Source of the DNA: Saussurea involucrata
Lineage: Eukaryota > Streptophyta > Magnoliopsida > Asterales > Asteraceae
Assembly: GCA_033807775.1 (NCBI GenBank)
Contig: CM066313.1
Location: 58,377,984 to 58,441,983 of the forward strand
DNA: 64,000 nt
Reading direction: 5' to 3'
Part shown: piece by piece, positions 21,378 through 31,786 of the stretch
How the letters are laid out: the number at the start of each line of letters is the position of its first letter
Numbering within the stretch: the first letter of the stretch is position 1
The notes under the pieces: generated by a model
Databases searched by the model: none
The model's input: only the letters and a program-made list of their open reading frames with translations
What the model was told of the DNA's origin: nothing
Made by a program: the position numbers and the translations under genes

Positions 21378-22500
21378 TCAAAAGAAGTATTTCTTTAGAT
21401 GTACTGCGTTCCGATTACGTGGGATGTATTGGTTGTCAAGGGTTTGGAGCCTGTAAGCACCTTTTCCCACGACTTCAGATATGCGATAGGGTCCTTCCCA
21501 CTTAGTGGATAACTTACTTGAGTTTGGCTCCTTGGTGTTCTAGAAGAATCGTCGTAAGACAAAGTCACCTTCCTGGAAGACTTTGATCTTTACATTTATG
21601 TTAAAATGTCGCTCGACGATTTGTCTCTAAGATGCCATTTTGACCAAGGCAAACTCTCTTAGCTCTTCAAGAGCGTCGAGGTCGTAGCTTAGGTCAACCA
21701 AATTATATTCGATGGATGGGTGCCTCGATGTCGGGAGTTGCACCTCAATGGGTAGGACGTCTTCGCAGCCATAAACTAGTGAGAATGGTGTTTGTCCTGT
21801 TGATGTTCGTGATGTCGTACGATTGTCCCATAGGACGGATGGGAGTTCTTCGACCCATCTTCCTTTCGCAGCCTAGAGTCTTTTCTTTATCGAATTGATG
21901 ATGACTTTGTTGCACGACTCTGCAAGACCGTTGGATTGAGGGTAACGTGGAGTTGAGATCGTAAGTTTGATATTACGATCCTCACAAAACTGCTGCATAC
22001 GATCACTTATGAATTGTGACCCGTTGTCACATACGATCTCGGAAGGAATTCTGAACCTGCATATGATGTTAGTCTGGATAAAATAGATAACCTCTTTGTC
22101 CCGAATCAGGGAGTAAGCAGTTGCTTCTATCCATTTAGAGAAGTAATCTGTAAGGACTAACAAAAAGACTTTCTGCCCTGGGGCAGGAGGTAGCTTACCG
22201 ACAATATCCATTCCACGTCTCATGAAAGGCCATGGGACTAATGTCGTATGTAAAGGTTCAGAGGGCTGGTGTATCATACCTGGGTGTCGTTGACGTGAGT
22301 CGCATCTTTGGACATACCTAATGGCATCTTGTCTTAAGGTTGGCCAATAATAGCCTTGTCGAGATATACGATTTGCAAGACTGAGACCACCAGAATGGTT
22401 GCCACATTCGCCATCGTGCATTTCTTTCAGAATGTTTTGCACCTGTTCTTGATTATCGATACATCTCAGGTTTAGACCTGTCGATGATCGTTGAAAAAGT
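21378..22500 (-). pseudogene. pol: Integrase of element D
   Basis: The longest frame (22442-21873) carries the zinc-binding HHCC region, in which the final cysteine is replaced (QRCDSRQRH instead of CxxC), then the DDE core: MDIVGKLPPAPGQK, LTDYFSKWIEA, CDNGSQFISDR and PQSNGLAES. The C-terminal part (21870-21378) is present but broken by stops and ends at TGA 21378-21380. The missing zinc ligand alone would likely impair function. A (10580-11693) is the closest relative in the window. Confidence 0.87.
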
Positions 22501-23428
22501 CTATCACCGATAATAAGATATCTTGAATCTTTGAATCAAGTCTTTCGAGCTTCCATTCTATCTTCGGGTAGTAGGTCGTGCATAAGATAGTTCTTGATGT
22601 CATACGACCAACCATTTTCTTCGTCGAGAGCATAAATTTTCTCGGAGCCCTCGATGGACGAGGCTGCTAGGTGGATCGTGGGGATAGCGTCGAACGACGG
22701 CTTATTAAGTGCTAACCCAAGATTTTCTAGTGCGTCGGCTTGAGTGTTTTGATCCTTGGGGATATGTTTGATTGGGAATGGATCAAATATTTTTTATTTT
22801 TCCTTAGCTATCTTGAGATAGACTGTCATCTTGGAATCTTTTGTTGTATATTCCCCAATCATTTGGTTTACGACCAGTAGGGAGTCGCTTCTAACAAGAA
22901 GTCCGATTGCCCCCAGGGCATGAGCCATGCTCATTCCCACGATCATGGCCTCGTATTTTGCTTCGTTGTTGGTGGCTTTGAAATTGCATCGTATGGAGTA
23001 CACCATCTTGCCCCCTGTGGTGACTTTAAGACGACACCAATACATGCTTCTCTAGCGTTTGAAGAACCGTCGACGTGGAGTATCCAGTTCGTATCGTTTG
23101 TAGTCGCCACATTATAGATTTCATCTTGTGCTTCTTTCTCTAGTTCAGGACTCAAATCGGCGACGAAGTTAGCTAGGACCTGTGATTTAATCACCGTACG
23201 AGGCTTAAAATCGATGTCATAGCTGCTGAGGTAGATTCTCCATTTCTCTAGACGTTCTTTCAATTCAGGTTTTCTCAAGACGGATTTGAGAGGAAAGTTA
23301 GTCACGACGGTAATGGGATGAGACTCGATGTAGTGTCGTAACTTTTTGGCAACTATAACTAACGATAGAAGTAACTTTTCTATGGATGTATATCGCGTTT
23401 CAGAATCTAGTAGAGATTTACTAACGTA
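22501..23428 (-). pseudogene. pol: Dual RNase H region of element D
   Basis: The RT-linked RNase H segment (about 23428-23140, with NFPLKSVLRKPEL and LSSYDIDFKPRTVIKSQ) precedes the acquired archaeal-type RNase H (about 23090-22790: HVDGSSNAREAC, NNEAKYEAMIVGM, LVRSDSLLVVNQ). A frameshift splits the second domain near 23040, and the final catalytic region before 22700 is degraded. The same tandem pair occurs in element A, supporting Tat-lineage assignment. Confidence 0.85.
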
Positions 23429-24670
23429 TTAAATCGGCAATTTTCGCTTGTCGTCCTCCCTAGTTAAGACGACGCTTGTAGATTGAGGACTTACGGCAAG
23501 ATACAACTGTAGGACCTCGTGGTCCTTTGGTTTTGAAAGCAGGGGCGGAGCTGCCATGTACTCTTTCAGCTTTTGCAGCGACTGTTCGTGGTCGTCTGTC
23601 CAATTGAAGCCTTTGTTCTTTCTTAAGACGTTGTAAAACAAATGACACTTATCGGACGATCGGGATATAAATCGATTCATTGCCGCCACATGACCTGTGA
23701 GTCGTTGGACCTCCTTGAAGTTTTTGGGAGATCTGATGTTTACCAAATCTTTGATCTGATCAGCATTTGCCTTTATTCCTCGTCGTGTGACCATGTATCC
23801 TAGAAATTTCCTGGCACTGGCACCGAAGGAACATTTCGTAGGATTCAGCTTCATCCGATATTGTCGAAGGATGTCAAAAGGCCTCTTCAGATGATCGACA
23901 TGATTGATCGCCTGTTTCGATTTGACAAGCATGTCGTCGATGTAAACTTCCATCGTGTCTCCAAGGTGTTCCTTGAACATCTTATTTACCAGTCTCTGGA
24001 ACGTTGAACCTGCGTTCTTCAAGCCGAAAGGCATGACTTTGAAGCAGTAGATGCCTTTATCTGTCATAAAAGCAGTCTTCTATTGGTCGTCTCCGTGCAT
24101 CAAGATCTTATTATACCCTGAGTAAGCTTCCATGAACGTTAAGAGTTCGTGTCATGCGGTTGCGTCGACTATAGCGTCGATATGGGGTAGCGGGAATGGA
24201 TTTGGGACAAGCCTTATTGAGGTCTGTGAACTCGATGTACACTCGCCACTTCCCATTTTTCTTCTGTACGACCACGACGTTGGCTAGCCAGTCGGGGTAT
24301 TTTACTTCTCTGATTTTCCCAGTCTTGAGCAAGTTGTCGACCTCGTCATTGATCACTTTGTTTCACTCCAGAGGAACTTGTGGCGCTTTTGCTTTACAGG
24401 TTTGAACGATGGATCGACGTTCAACTTGTGGGAAACAATGTCGGGATCTATACCGATCATGTCTTCGTGTGTCCAAGCGAAATAATCAACATTCTCCTGT
24501 AGAAAGGAGACTAATTTCCCTTTTATGACGGGGTCTAGTGATGCCCCCACAAAGATGACTCGATCAGGCTTGTCCTGGTCCAAGATGACTTCTTCTAGAC
24601 GATAGTCATCCGAGGACTCAGTGATGTCCTGGATCTGTAATTGATAAATGTCTTTCTTTTGAGGCTTCAA
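23429..24670 (-). pseudogene. pol: Reverse transcriptase of element D
   Basis: This is a Ty3/gypsy RT with recognisable ITESSDDYRLEEVILDQD linker, FAWTHEDMIGIDP, VVVQKKNGKWRVYIEF, FKVMPFGLKNAGSTFQR and catalytic YIDDMLVKSKQ (near 23950-23920), then a connection region ending LTREDDKRKLPI. Two frame changes (near 24355 and 24110) and at least one stop break it. The part 24067-23429 is open for 212 codons. Confidence 0.88.
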
Positions 24671-25258
24671 CGTCGCCTTGTAGCAATCACGGGCGGCCTT
24701 TTGTTTGCTTTTGATCTCCTAAACTCCCCACGGTGTTGGGAATTTGATAGTCTGATGTTAGGTCGAGGGGACTGCTTTCATGTCGTGGATCCAAGGTCGA
24801 CCGAGAATAACGTTGTAAGCTGACGAACAGTCGATAACGTTAAACTTCGTTTGCTTGTTGACTCCTTTAATATACATTGGGAGGATGATTTCCCCCAGAG
24901 TATTTGTTGTGTCCCCATTGAATCCTACCAGAGTCATCGAACGACGAGTGATCTCTTATTTATCGATGCCCATTGCTTTAATTGTGCTCAAGAAGATGAT
25001 ATTAGCTGAACTGCCTCCGTCGACCAAAACTCTTTTGGTCGAACAGTTGCCGATGGTAAGCTGGATAATCAATCTGTCATGATATTTCTGCCAGCTGTCC
25101 TGGAGGTCGTCCTGATCGAACGTTATGGGCATCGGCTGTATTTCCAACTCTTGCTTTAGGCGTGATGACAGAGGAATGGGATATTCGCCCGATGTTTGAC
25201 TGGCGTGCCTTTTGGCTGCCGAATATGTTAAACCACAGACGTCTGATCCACCTGTCAT
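24671..25258 (-). pseudogene. pol: Protease of element D
   Basis: The frame 25258-24956 runs from the gag-protease linker MTGGSDVCGLTYSAAK to VDGGSSANIIFLSTIKAMG, which includes the catalytic Asp. After a stop it continues with ILPMYIKGVNKQTKF and SSAYNVILGRPWIHDM to 24671. It has the Tat-type DGGSS motif. It keeps a segment of the linker that is deleted in B. Confidence 0.83.
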
Positions 25259-25429
25259 GCAGTTGACGACTTTTGCATGGGCAACGAATGCGGGTCTCTC
25301 GTTGTTGGTCGGTGTTGATTATTTATCAATCAAACTCTAGAGATGGCCCTTTGGAACGAGCCAAGCCAACTCCATCTGTAATTCCAGGAAATTGTCTGTC
25401 GTATGACCGTGATCCTGATGGTTTGCCAT
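25259..25429 (-). pseudogene. gag: gag of element D reduced to its ends
   Basis: The start codon (25429) and two or three N-terminal residues are fused directly to the C-terminal zinc-binding-like region (HQDHGHTTDN, ELAWLVPKGHL). The capsid domain, roughly 400 codons in B, is missing. Stops follow (near 25338 and 25323). A clean internal deletion is the simplest reading. Confidence 0.75.
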
Positions 25430-25522
25430 TTTCCTGGAAACAACAAACTTCACAAGATTGTTAAAGTGGTGTATGCTTAGCTTGAGATTTTCTCTAGATG
25501 GGCCCCACGGTGGGCGCCAAAC

Positions 25523-26331
25523 TTTTAATGCCAAAAATCACCCAAAGGATAACTTAAGGTCGATGTGGAGCTTTAACAACTAAAGAAAGAGATCTCAAAA
25601 CAATCAACGCAATCGCAAACAGAAAGTAAATAAGACATGAGAATTGGTGACACGGAAAACATAAATGAGGGAAAAATAGCGGCCAACTTGGGGAAGTCGA
25701 CAGTGCACTATGATCGCCAAATAGGGGCGATGTCCTTGAGTAACAAGTGTCATGAGTACAATAGATTACAATAAGAGTAAAAGTAAACTTAATCGTAAAC
25801 TAAAGTTGTGCGTCGTGCGATAAGTCGTGCAAAACAGATTGTTGTCGTGCGAAGCGAGCTGATGTCGTGTGTATCTTGCGTAAGAGGTATGTGTTCTAAT
25901 GCTTAGATTATCACTGTTGTATTGCGTAGAAATGTAGAATGTGTAGTTGTTTGTTTGATGTGTGGTGCAGGCCTTTATATAGCTTGTGGTAGCATTAAAT
26001 GTGTCTTGATGACTTGCTTGTAACCGATGTCGGGTTTTTAACTGTCATTAAAGGCTCGTCCGTTATGACCGTTGTGCAATGATTGCTCTTAGAACTGCAT
26101 TAATGAAACCAAGAAAATGCATGTTGACTATTAACGGTTAGTATGGTCGTACGACCGTCTTAAGTCATGGCTGTCGGTCGTATGGATCTTACGATCGTCA
26201 CACAAGTATACGACGAAATAGACGATTGTAAACAATTTGCAGGACCTTATCTTAATACAGGAATGGTCTTACATAGATTTCATGTGTATTTTTTTATCGT
26301 CGGTCGTGAGGTGGGAATTTTTACTCAAATA
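25523..26331 (-). repeat. 5' LTR of element D
   Basis: An 809 bp LTR with both terminal dinucleotides altered (TTTTAATGCC at left; CTCAAATA at right, where E has CCCAAACA). The primer site is the adjacent GGGCGCCAAA (25512-25521). It is closest by eye to the LTR of E (26909-27649): both lines carry AACAAGTGTCRTGAGTACAA-type text. Confidence 0.83.
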
Positions 26332-26814
26332 TCGATGTGCTCTGTTGGGTCAGTTATTCCCGGATACTTTGGCGTAAAGGTAGGAATACTGTATTTCTTT
26401 GGGACATCGATTGTTGCAATTTCGTCGATGAAACGTGATGCTTGGAATACCCGAGAGAGGCTCGATATCGACAGGGACAGCAGCACCAGGAAACTTCGAG
26501 ATTAGAGATAACATATTTTCATTTTGCTCTTCCAGAAGCCTCAATCATTGAGTGAGTGGGTCGTCTGGATTCGGCAACGTAGCAGTTGGAGAGATCACTC
26601 TCGAATCCTGAGACGTCATGTCGACTGTCATATGGAAACCATTCTTGTACGATGAGCCGTTGATTTTTCCATTGAGGGGGATGTTCACGGGATTCCTCAG
26701 GGAAGCAATTTCTTCGGTTGCTTTTCAATTCTGTTCACCTAAGGCATGGATCTGGCTCCGTGCAGCATTTAATTCCATGTGTAGCTGAGCGATTGGATCT
26801 TATTGAGTTACCAT
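26332..26814 (-). pseudogene. gag: gag of element E, N-terminal part
   Basis: It starts at 26814 and aligns with B gag: the N-terminal helix region, the segment with LEEQNENMLSLISKFPGAAVPVDIEP (near 26540-26465) and PKEIQYS with the following YAKVSGNN (near 26410-26350). Two or more frameshifts are present. The Q/N/P repeat section of other copies is much shorter here. It is cut at 26332. Confidence 0.75.
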
Positions 26815-26908
26815 TTTTCTGGAAACAACAAAACTTCACAAGATTGTTAGAACGACGTATGTTTGGCCTGAGATTTTCTCTAGATGGAGCCCCACGTGGG
26901 CGCCAAAC

Positions 26909-27649
26909 TGTTAATGCCAAAAATCATCTAAGGGATAACTTAAGGGTGATGTGGAGCTTTAACAACTAAAGAAAAGGATCTCAAGACAAACAGTATAATC
27001 ATTGACAGAAAGTAAATAAGACAAAATAATTTGGTGACGCGGAAAACCCCGTCGAGGGTATAAACCGTGGCCGACTATAGAAGTCGATGGTGCAATATGT
27101 TTGCCAAACAGGGGAGACGTCCTTTAGTAACAAGTGTCGTGAGTACAAAAGGTTACAATAAGAATAAAAGTAGACTTGATCATAAACTAATGTCGTGCGT
27201 CGTGCGTAACAATGTGGTATCGTGCGTAAAAAACTAATGTCATGAATAGCTTTCGTAAGTGATGTTGCTCTGATGATCTCTGTTGTGGAGAATTGTTGTA
27301 TGCGAAAGAACTGTCCCTGAAGTGTGGTATGAGCCTTTGCTTATATAGCTTTTGGCAGTAATTAATGTGTCTTGATGATTGTCGTAACCGTTGGGCAATT
27401 ATTGCTCTTGGACCTGCATTAATGAAACAAAGAAAAATGGTTTGACTGTTAACGGTTAGCAGGGTCGTACGACTGCCTTTAAGTTGCGGTTGTCGGTCCT
27501 AAGCATCTTACGACCATTGTCGAAATGTACGACGGAGGACGCAGTCGTAAGCAATCTACAGGACCTTATCTTAATACAAGATTTGTCTTATGTAAATATC
27601 ATGTTTATTTATCTTCATCGGTCGTGAGGTGTGGATTTTTACCCAAACA
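26909..27649 (-). repeat. 5' LTR of element E
   Basis: A 741 bp LTR, TGTTAATGCC...ACCCAAACA on the plus strand, with a primer site remnant GGGCGCCAAA (26898-26907). Confidence 0.87.
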
Positions 27650-27871
27650 TCCGCATCAGATCATTAGTAGACTTGTCACTTGTTCATCAGCTTTGTCTTC
27701 GATGTCAGCGATGAACTCCTTTGTCGCGAGGCTTGTCTTTAGGGATTACGATCATCGTTGATACATGTTATCGCTTATGGCAAGACATTAATACATACAA
27801 GTGCTTACTGTAATTTTCACTAAGTAATACTAAGGGTCATCATCAAATCACTGAGAGAGTTTGGATCAACA
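27650..27871 (-). repeat. Partial 3' LTR of copia element L
   Basis: On the minus strand it begins TGTTGATCCAAACTCTC, directly after the polypurine tract ATAGGGGGAGAT (27872-27883). It is homologous to the first part of the I LTR (both continue with a TTTGATRATGACCCT segment). The rest was separated by element E. Confidence 0.78.
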
Positions 27872-27883
27872 ATCTCCCCCTAT

Positions 27884-28129
27884 TTGATGATGACAAAGCA
27901 ACATAAGAAAATTGCTAAGTATAAAACATAAGGATAAATGATGACTCATTGTTGCGTGCACCATTTACTGTTTTATGGGATATTTTCTATTACTGATCGA
28001 GTAAAGTACTTTCACTGAAACTTTCATTAATTTTGTAATAAGATTACAAGGGAAATTGAAAGTTATAAGTACAAGTGAAAAGAAATTACAAGTACGAAAA
28101 GATTACCGATAAATTACAAAAGATTACAA
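27884..28129. other. 3' UTR of copia element L
   Basis: This AT-rich stretch between the polypurine tract and the end of the L ORF holds no recognisable feature. Confidence 0.4.
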
Positions 28130-29235
28130 GAGAGGAATCTATCAGCTACAGAGGTTCATCCTTGAAGAGCATTTCGTCATATGAGCTTCCTTCAGTTATC
28201 ATCCAGTCAAGTACTTCCTCCTTCTATTGTCTTTTGAGTTTTGCTTCCTTAGGGACGTGGGTCTTAAGAAAAATACCTGGTCTTGATTGATTACACCAGT
28301 GGACTAGATCTCTGAGTTGTTCAACTGGGCAGATAGATATCTCTAAAAAAATTTGAGAGCGTATTAGACCATTCCAGTCAGGGAAGATAATTCCATAAGG
28401 GTAACTTATCGTTTGACCAGGTTTGAAGGGTCCTCCTGGTGGCAGTGATAAGTCAAGCGCTGATAAGTCAGGAAATGGTCCGAGCACTGCCTCTCTTGAG
28501 AATTCGATACCTGTTTCATTTCAAATGGCAAGATCTTCAGAGGTCGAAGCTCGCTTTAGTTTTCTCTTCACTGGTGCTGGTATTTGATTCTGAAAAAGAG
28601 CTGAAGGAGGAGGTAGATCCATTCTTGATGTGACTTTGTTGATATGAAATTTCAAGAACTTCTCCACATGGGATTTGAACTTGGACTTGGACGTTTGGAT
28701 AGCGTTCATGATCTCTAGTCATTCATCAAAGCCGAAGAGCTTCAACATAGACAAGAATATTGTATGTGATGAATCGTTTTCTCTGAGGATTGTGATTTCC
28801 ACCATCACTGACTTCTTCGTGCTCTTACCATTTAGATTCACAGTGATGATTCTGCTTGAATGGAATTTGTGGTCGATCTTTTCTCTGCACCATTCCAACT
28901 AGGAATCACAGACGACACTTTCTTTGTAAGCTTCCTTCTCAACATTCTTCAGTAGTTGCTGTAGAACTCTGATCGGATGTCTTTTCAGTTTCTTATCAGA
29001 GACTAAGTTCTGCACTACCTATTGGCATGCAGCGAATAATTCCTCAGCTCTAATAGACTCTTCACGCTCTTCCGGAGTTAGGAATTCAAGGCCTGGTTGA
29101 GAAGGGACTTTGAGGCGTTGACTCAACAATTCTTCTTCCTCTTCTTCTTCATCAGTCTCTATCACTGAGACTGGGATTATTGGTTGTTCTTCAGCAATGG
29201 TGGCTGGGATTATTTGTTGCTAAAGATCGTCAGGT
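28130..29235 (-). pseudogene. Extra 3' ORF of copia element L, C-terminal part
   Basis: One frame can be followed through several stops: an acidic E-run followed by LLSQRLKVPSQPG (near 29160-29100), LTPEERE, a lysine-rich central stretch (KSKFKSHVEKFLKFHINK near 28690-28635), PAPVKRKLKRASTSED, and a C-terminal PFPDLSALDLSLPPGGPF..YGIIFPDWNG. Layout and position just before the polypurine tract match the extra ORFs in G and K, but similarity is weak. No function can be assigned. Between 29236 and 29429 there is possibly an intron (minus-strand CAG|GTATGC near 29380). Confidence 0.5.
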
Positions 29236-29429
29236 CGTCCCTTAAGAAGGGGAGAGAACAAGTTGATGAAAAGGAAAGAAACTTAGGATGGAATGAAAAG
29301 ATAGAAAAAGAGGTTAAGTGTATAGAAGGGGTCAGAGATCTGTATGGGTAGAAGCAGAGTATGGTATTATGGAGAGGCATACCTGAGAAGGTTACTCCCC
29401 CTCAGTTGCGAAGAAAATCTTTAGGTTAC

Positions 29430-30377
29430 TGTTTGGGCAAAAAACTCACGTCGTACGACCACGACAAGAACATGCACGACATACGATTAAGGACTATATC
29501 TTGTATTAAGATAAGGTCTCAACAAGAACCCACAGGACATCCGTCGCCTCCCATAAAAGGTAAGTCGTACGTCCCTCATGACGCTCGACCACAGCATCGC
29601 CCGTCCCGCACGACCATCACGTAAGATCATTATACTTTCGACCAGAGCTAACGTTAACCTTGACTGTTACACGTTGTTAAGTATTTAATGCAGGAGTCAA
29701 AGCCATTAACAGTGAGCAGCCGTAACGGACGAAGAACATTGTGGATAATCACTCTGGCGACCGTTTCCAGCCGTTGTAGCCGTTGATCCACGCATTAATG
29801 GAGCTAATTAATGACGCGAAGACTATAAATACCAGGCTAAGTCTTTACATCAAAGACCACGAGCTAACATCCGATACACATCAGCAATCATCAGCGAACA
29901 ACATCTAAACTCATAGCGAAGAGCATTCAAACTCTGGAAATCAAGTATTAAAGGCCAGAATCCTACAACGAACTCCAGAACACTCGAAGGAAGGATCAAG
30001 TTAACGTTCTCAATGCACAACGACAGCTTCCGACCAATAGTTGCTCACACTGGTATTCACACACGACAAACACCTGTTTTACATTCCAAACACTTGTACT
30101 TTACATTTCAAATCATTTCCTTCATCTGTATTGTAACCATCGTATGACCGACTCAAGTACCACGGACATCGCCACTAATTGGCGACCATAGTGCAGCGAC
30201 GACATCCCTTGGCGTCCGCAGGTTTTTTCCTCGTTTGAGGTTTTTCCTGCGTCATCAAATCCCTTGTCTCATTTATTTTTATCCTCATCGCACGTATCGT
30301 CGAAAGATCCTTTCTTTAGTTGTTTAAGTCCACATCGACCTTATGTTGTCCCTTTGGTGCGATTTTTGGCATTAACA
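29430..30377 (+). repeat. 5' LTR of element F
   Basis: A 948 bp LTR, TGTTTGGGC...GGCATTAACA, the longest of the family here and with both termini intact. It contains the palindrome GTCGTACGAC at 29450-29459, a TATA-like CTATAAATACC near 29822-29832, and the repeated segments common to the A, B and C LTRs. Confidence 0.92.
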
Positions 30378-30378
30378 G

Positions 30379-30398
30379 TTTGGCGCCATTCGTGGGAC
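30379..30398 (+). other. Primer binding site of element F
   Basis: TTTGGCGCCATTCGTGGGAC lies two bases after the LTR. The TGGCGCC start fits a tRNA-Asp type primer, with mismatches further in. Confidence 0.65.
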
Positions 30399-30477
30399 TA
30401 CATCTAGAGAAAATCCTCGACGAACGTGCATTCTACTAATAGTTTCTTGGAGTTTTCCTATTTTCTGTTGCAGGAAA

Positions 30478-31786
30478 ATGGCAGCCCCTGCAAATCCACA
30501 GCAAGCTGTTGCTCAGATGTATCAGGAGCTCGAGGTTGCCAGGAATCGACTCAATGCAATGGCAGAGCAGCTGAAGAGATCGCGCGGCTAAGGAATCCTT
30601 TTGGACCCCAGAATGGTCCTAGGCCATTAGTCCAGAATCCAGGTCCGAGACCAGAGCCGTTCACGCAGAATCAGTATCCAGGTCCATTCATGCAGAATCA
30701 GCAGCCGGGTCCGTTCATTCCGAATCCGCAGTCTAGGCAGATTCCTCCTCATCACATTCGACCACCACCCTTGAACAATGGATCACAACCGTTGCAAGGT
30801 GGTAACCAAACGTTACAGAATGGACCGCAACAATTCCACTATGGGTCACAGCCATATTTTGTTCCATTCAACGGGGACACCAATGGTTCGTCGCATGGTA
30901 ATGGCGTTAGTCCAGGGACCAATCCCTCGACAGAGGTAAATCCTGATCTTAACGATCCTATCGCCCAGCGTTTAAAGATGTTAGAAGATCAAAATGAGCG
31001 CGTCCTGTCCTTGCTCGCCAAGTTTCCTGGGGCAGCCGTGCCTATCGACGTCGAGCCTCGCTCGGGATATCAAGCATCGCCCTTCATCGATGAGATCGCC
31101 ACCATCGAGGTCCCAAAGAAGTATAACATTCCTGCCATCACTCACAAATATTCAGGTGTGAGTGATCCAACCGAGCATGTCGCGCAGTATAAGCAGCTCA
31201 TGTGGACGATCTCGTTTCCACATATATACCAGGAAGTATGCATGTGCAAAAGTTTCGGGTCGACTCTCACTGGTCCAGCTCTCCAGTGGTTGATCAACCT
31301 CAAACCTAAATCTATCGGGTCGTTCGCCGAATTGGTCAACCAATTCTCCCGGCAATTCGCCAGCAGTCGTAAGATGGAAAAGCAGACTAGCGACCTATAT
31401 TACATCGTACAGAAAACCAACGAGTCTATTTGAAGTTATTTCAATAGATTCAATGCCGAAATGATCAGTATCCGTAATTGCGACATCAAGACCGCGATCG
31501 AAGCTTACAAACGTGGTCTGGACGATAGCTCAGGTTTATACATCGATCTGACTAAGTATCCCCCAGATACTTTCGAAGACGTTCGAGCTCGAACCTTAGC
31601 ATATATGAGGGTCGAGGACGACGCAGCCTTTCGTCGCAAGCACACCGGCAACAAGAAGTCGCTTGGTGTCAAGAAGCCAGAATTCAAGCCGAAAGCCATA
31701 TCCAGAATAGAGCCAGCGCGACAGATTTCAAACGTTCGTTTCAAGACGAAGGCAGAGGCTAGGACCGCGACTAAATTCCCAATGTA
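30478..31786 (+). pseudogene. gag: gag of element F, truncated
   Basis: The start ATG 30478 (MAAPANPQQAVAQMYQELE) follows a CAG. A frameshift near codon 31 moves the frame; it then stays open to a TGA at 31431-31433 (arginine to stop, CpG type) and continues to 31786. Domains: N/P/Q-rich repeats (30600-30960, with GPFMQNQQPGPFIPNPQ), a segment LEDQNERVLSLLAKFPGAAV, and the gag domain (ALQWLINLKPKSIGSFAELV near 31275-31335). The C-terminal zinc-binding-like motif is beyond the break in FPMY. Confidence 0.87.

Larger units (their letters stand above)
20722..26331 (-). mobile_element. Tat-lineage element D with full pol region (left end missing)
   Basis: Right to left: 5' LTR (26331-25523), gag reduced to its two ends, protease, RT, two RNase H domains, integrase, hairpin spacer, and the last part of the antisense ORF, then K's LTR. 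The left LTR is not in the window. It is the only minus-strand Tat copy here with the pol order complete, though every domain carries frameshifts or stops. Its right end abuts the gag of element E. Confidence 0.85.
26332..27649 (-). mobile_element. Tat-lineage element E fragment (5' LTR and gag start)
   Basis: The 5' LTR and the first part of gag are present; the gag is cut at 26332 exactly where D's LTR begins, so D most likely inserted into E. Its right flank (27650) is the LTR of copia element L. Confidence 0.8.
27650..29429 (-). mobile_element. SIRE-like copia element L, 3' fragment
   Basis: A partial 3' LTR (27650-27871), the polypurine tract, a 3' UTR and the C-terminal part of an extra ORF are present. 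It is cut by E on the left and by F on the right (29430). The LTR start TGTTGATCCAAAC matches the LTR of I (48470), placing L in the SIRE-type group. Confidence 0.72.
29430..31786 (+). mobile_element. Tat-lineage element F (5' LTR and gag, truncated)
   Basis: The 5' LTR, primer site and gag are in order. The gag stops at 31786, exactly at the terminus of the chromovirus LTR (31787), so F was interrupted by M; the remainder is not in the window. The left flank is element L. Confidence 0.88.

Noticed and set aside
27872..29235. Host gene encoding a basic protein on the minus strand
   Set aside because: It sits directly upstream of a polypurine tract and SIRE-type LTR, with stops throughout, as expected for a decayed copia 3' ORF.
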